From positions 1 to 63,312 of the forward strand of contig DAHXNO010000177.1 in the NCBI GenBank assembly GCA_027365345.1: 63,312 nucleotides of DNA. Reading direction: 5' to 3'. Each line of letters opens with the position of its first letter. Position 1 is the first letter of the stretch. This stretch comes from Granulicella sp. (lineage in GTDB: Bacteria; Acidobacteriota; Terriglobia; Terriglobales; Acidobacteriaceae). Made by a program: the position numbers and the translations under genes. The notes under the pieces are model-generated. The model searched no databases and was not told the origin of the DNA. It saw only the letters and a list, made by a program, of their open reading frames with translations. Below are positions 61,558 through 63,312 of this stretch, one piece after another.

Positions 61558-62003
61558 GGCAAATATTCTGCAGACAAGCCCACTTCGCCGCTGGTTACCC
61601 ACTACAAGGCCGGAATTTCCAAAATGAGGAGTTACCGCTAGCCGACTTCCGGTATAGGTCGAGAACAGGCTGTCAAGGTTGTTGGGACTGCGATGTTCCA
61701 AATAAATCCAGATCGATGGTAGGTGGTGGATTATGTCAGGCTCGTTAAGCATGCATAACTACTGGATGAATTTGGATCTCTGGAGTGATCCATTGCTGCT
61801 AGCGGGTGTATGCAGATGCCGGCGCAACGCCACTGCTCAATGAGGCGAGGTGTATATAGCGTGTCTAGTCTCTGGATCAGCCGGGTGGGAGGCAAGGCTG
61901 CTCGGAAATATGTCGCAGGCATCGTCCCGGAGGGTTTGTGAGGCCGTGGCGAAACAATCTGAAAAAGCTGAGAAAACAAACGGTTGTCTGATGATCTCCG
62001 CCC
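61558..62003 (-). other. Intergenic region between IS remnant and cytochrome promoter
   Basis: About 450 bases with no supported gene. The left ~70 bases may hold the lost end of the insertion sequence; no terminal repeat could be confirmed. Confidence 0.3.
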
Positions 62004-62119
62004 CAAAAACAGTCAGGTGATGGCTGTTACAGGCGGTTGTCTCCAAGGTGTTCTATGCCCAGCGTGCCTGAAGGGAGATGTGAGGGGGCGCTGCAGGCTG
62101 GCGGAACCGCGATGGATGG
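62004..62119. repeat. Promoter-region repeat, copy A
   Basis: This 116-base segment aligns without gaps to 62171-62286 at an offset of 167 bases, with scattered substitutions. Shared elements include CAGGTGAT, GTTCTATGC, TGCCT and GCAGGCT. It contains the box GGTGATGGCTGTTACA (62016-62031) and TATGCC at 62054. Confidence 0.75.
62016..62031. promoter_or_regulatory. CRP/FNR-type box, distal copy
   Basis: GGTGATGGCTGTTACA, a degraded copy (one half-site TTACA) of the box at 62183. TATGCC starts 30.5 bases from its centre, so an upstream promoter is preserved. Confidence 0.55.
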
Positions 62120-62170
62120 GGCTGTAGATTCGGGGCGCACCAAGGGCTCTTCCATGGGGCCGAACCACAG

Positions 62171-62286
62171 AAAAATCAGACAGGTGATAGCGGTCACAGC
62201 CGGTCGTCTGTAAGACGTTCTATGCTCATCCTGCCTAAAGAAACTGCTGAGAGGCCGCCGCAGGCTAGTCGGACCACGATGGAATG
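62171..62286. repeat. Promoter-region repeat, copy B
   Basis: Gene-proximal copy of the repeat at 62004-62119; it ends 31 bases before the cytochrome start codon. Confidence 0.75.
62183..62198. promoter_or_regulatory. CRP/FNR-type box before the decaheme cytochrome
   Basis: GGTGATAGCGGTCACA. TATGCT at 62221-62226 begins 30.5 bases from its centre, putting the box near -42 relative to a start at about 62233. Confidence 0.78.
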
Positions 62287-62317
62287 AATTGCAACCTGGC
62301 CGCTTGGAGATCTGAAA

Positions 62318-63245
62318 ATGAGACGGATGTTTGTTTGTGTGGCATTGACCGCGTCGCTAACCGTAATGTGGGGGGATCACCCCGGTGCGGGCGGCGGCGA
62401 AAGATGGAAAGCAAGCCAGCGCAGTTGAGACAACGGGAACGGCCGCGAGTCCGGCAGACGGGTACGTCAGCAATGACACCTGCGCCCGCTGCCATGCGAA
62501 CATAGCCGGCCCCTTCGCCAACAACCCGCACTCCAAGCTGGCGCTCGAGCATGGTGGAAACGGCGTCACCTGCCAGAGCTGCCATGGGCCTGGCAAAGCG
62601 CATGTGGATGGCGGCGGGGATGTCACCAAGATCATCCGCTTTGAAAAGCTCACCCCGCAGCAGGTGGATGCCACCTGCCTGAAGTGCCATGCCACCACCC
62701 ATCCCAACTTCCTTCGTTCTCCCCACGCCAAGGCCAACGTAAGCTGCCTGAGTTGTCACAGCATTCACAAGTCTGTGCCGTACACCACCTTGTTGATCGC
62801 CGAGCAGCCGAACCTTTGCTACAAGTGCCACGTGGACGTCAAGCCGTCGTTTGATATGCCCTTCCATCACAGAGTGAATGAGGGGGTGGTGAAGTGCAGC
62901 GATTGCCACAACGTACACGGTACCTTCCTACCCGCCAATCTTCGCAACACGGCTGATCAGAACATGGTCTGCACCAAGTGCCACATGGATGTGCGCGGAC
63001 CGTTCGTCTACGAGCATGTGCCGGTCAGGGCAGATGGATGCCTTGCCTGCCACACGCCGCATGGCTCCCAGAATGCTCGGCTGCTGAACATGCCCAACAT
63101 CAATCAGTTGTGCAACCAGTGCCACAGCCCAGTTAGCGCGGGGACGGTTCATGGGATGAATGAGGGATCGTCAGAGGTGACGACCTGCATCGACTGCCAC
63201 ACGTACATTCACGGATCCAACCTGGACCAAGCTTTCTTGAAGTAA
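62318..63245 (+). CDS. DmsE/MtrA-type decaheme c-type cytochrome, frameshifted in the signal peptide
   Basis: Ten CXXCH motifs occur between 62480 and 63205 (CARCH, CQSCH, CLKCH, CLSCH, CYKCH, CSDCH, CTKCH, CLACH, CNQCH, CIDCH), and HHRVNEGVVKCSDCHNVHG and GPFVYEHVPVRADGCLACH are DmsE/MtrA-family hallmarks. Such periplasmic cytochromes pass electrons through an outer-membrane porin to external acceptors. The ATG at 62318 (GGAG upstream) encodes a signal peptide MRRMFVCVALTASLTVMWG, but the frame is lost at a run of six G (62370-62375). Deleting one G joins it to PVRAAAKDG, a normal AxA cleavage site. Either a sequencing error or a real or phase-variable shift. Confidence 0.85.
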
Positions 63246-63312
63246 GGAGCGGTCGGGGCTCGGCAGCATGATCCAGCGCTGGGCCCGCAACAGGAATCAA
63301 CGGTTTGGCCGC

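Noticed and set aside
1-63312. CRISPR arrays, rRNA and tRNA genes, phage integrase or repressor
   Set aside because: Looked for by regular repeat-spacer pattern, conserved RNA motifs and protein signatures; none seen in the window.

Overview
The window looks like chromosomal DNA of an aerobic-to-microaerobic soil acidobacterium (Acidobacteriaceae-like). The reasons are high GC, a DUF2934-alpha-crystallin fusion, a GH92 mannosidase locus, a DmsE-type decaheme cytochrome and many FNR/CRP-type regulators. The taxon is inferred from gene content only. The first ~140 bases are AT-richer and encode an unrelated P-type ATPase fragment that stops abruptly, so that end may be an assembly chimera or a recent junction.

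About 141-31720 is the late region of a tailed phage or prophage, all on the plus strand and tightly packed with ATGA-type overlaps. The order is: small unknowns and a prohead-protease-like protein; TerS with a basic repeat extension; TerL; small proteins including a 52-residue Cys-rich one; portal; an HEXXH metallopeptidase; putative scaffold; major capsid protein; terminator; a phage GroES-like co-chaperonin; connector and short-tail proteins; a very large virion protein; a GNAT-like protein; tail fibre; secreted adhesin-like protein; a GH24 endolysin with putative holin and membrane proteins; and a strong terminator at 31692-31720. There is no tape-measure or sheath gene, which points to a short-tailed (podovirus-like) virion. 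No integrase or repressor lies in the window.

32027-40292 is a host carbohydrate locus: an RcnR-like metal repressor, a PfkB kinase, a DeoR repressor with a near-perfect operator palindrome, an amidohydrolase, a sugar MFS transporter with a large loop insertion, and a secreted GH92 alpha-mannosidase.

40614-63245 reads as a low-oxygen or dormancy survival island: universal stress proteins, glycogen debranching enzyme, acetate kinase divergent from phosphoketolase, two CRP/FNR-family regulators with N-terminal cysteine clusters, a PAS histidine kinase, a receiver protein, an NtrC-type activator, a nitronate-monooxygenase-like flavoprotein, a radical SAM/SPASM enzyme, Hsp20, a nitroreductase and a decaheme cytochrome. 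At least nine boxes of the form (T/G)GTGA-N6-TCAC(A/T) lie in front of these genes. Most are followed by a -10-like hexamer at the same spacing (box centre near -41.5). Both regulators carry the CRP-type recognition residues RETVTR, so the island looks like one regulon. Its gene content parallels the mycobacterial DosR dormancy regulon and adds phosphoketolase/acetate-kinase energy conservation and extracellular electron transfer. The decaheme gene is frameshifted in a G6 run and sits behind a tandemly duplicated promoter.
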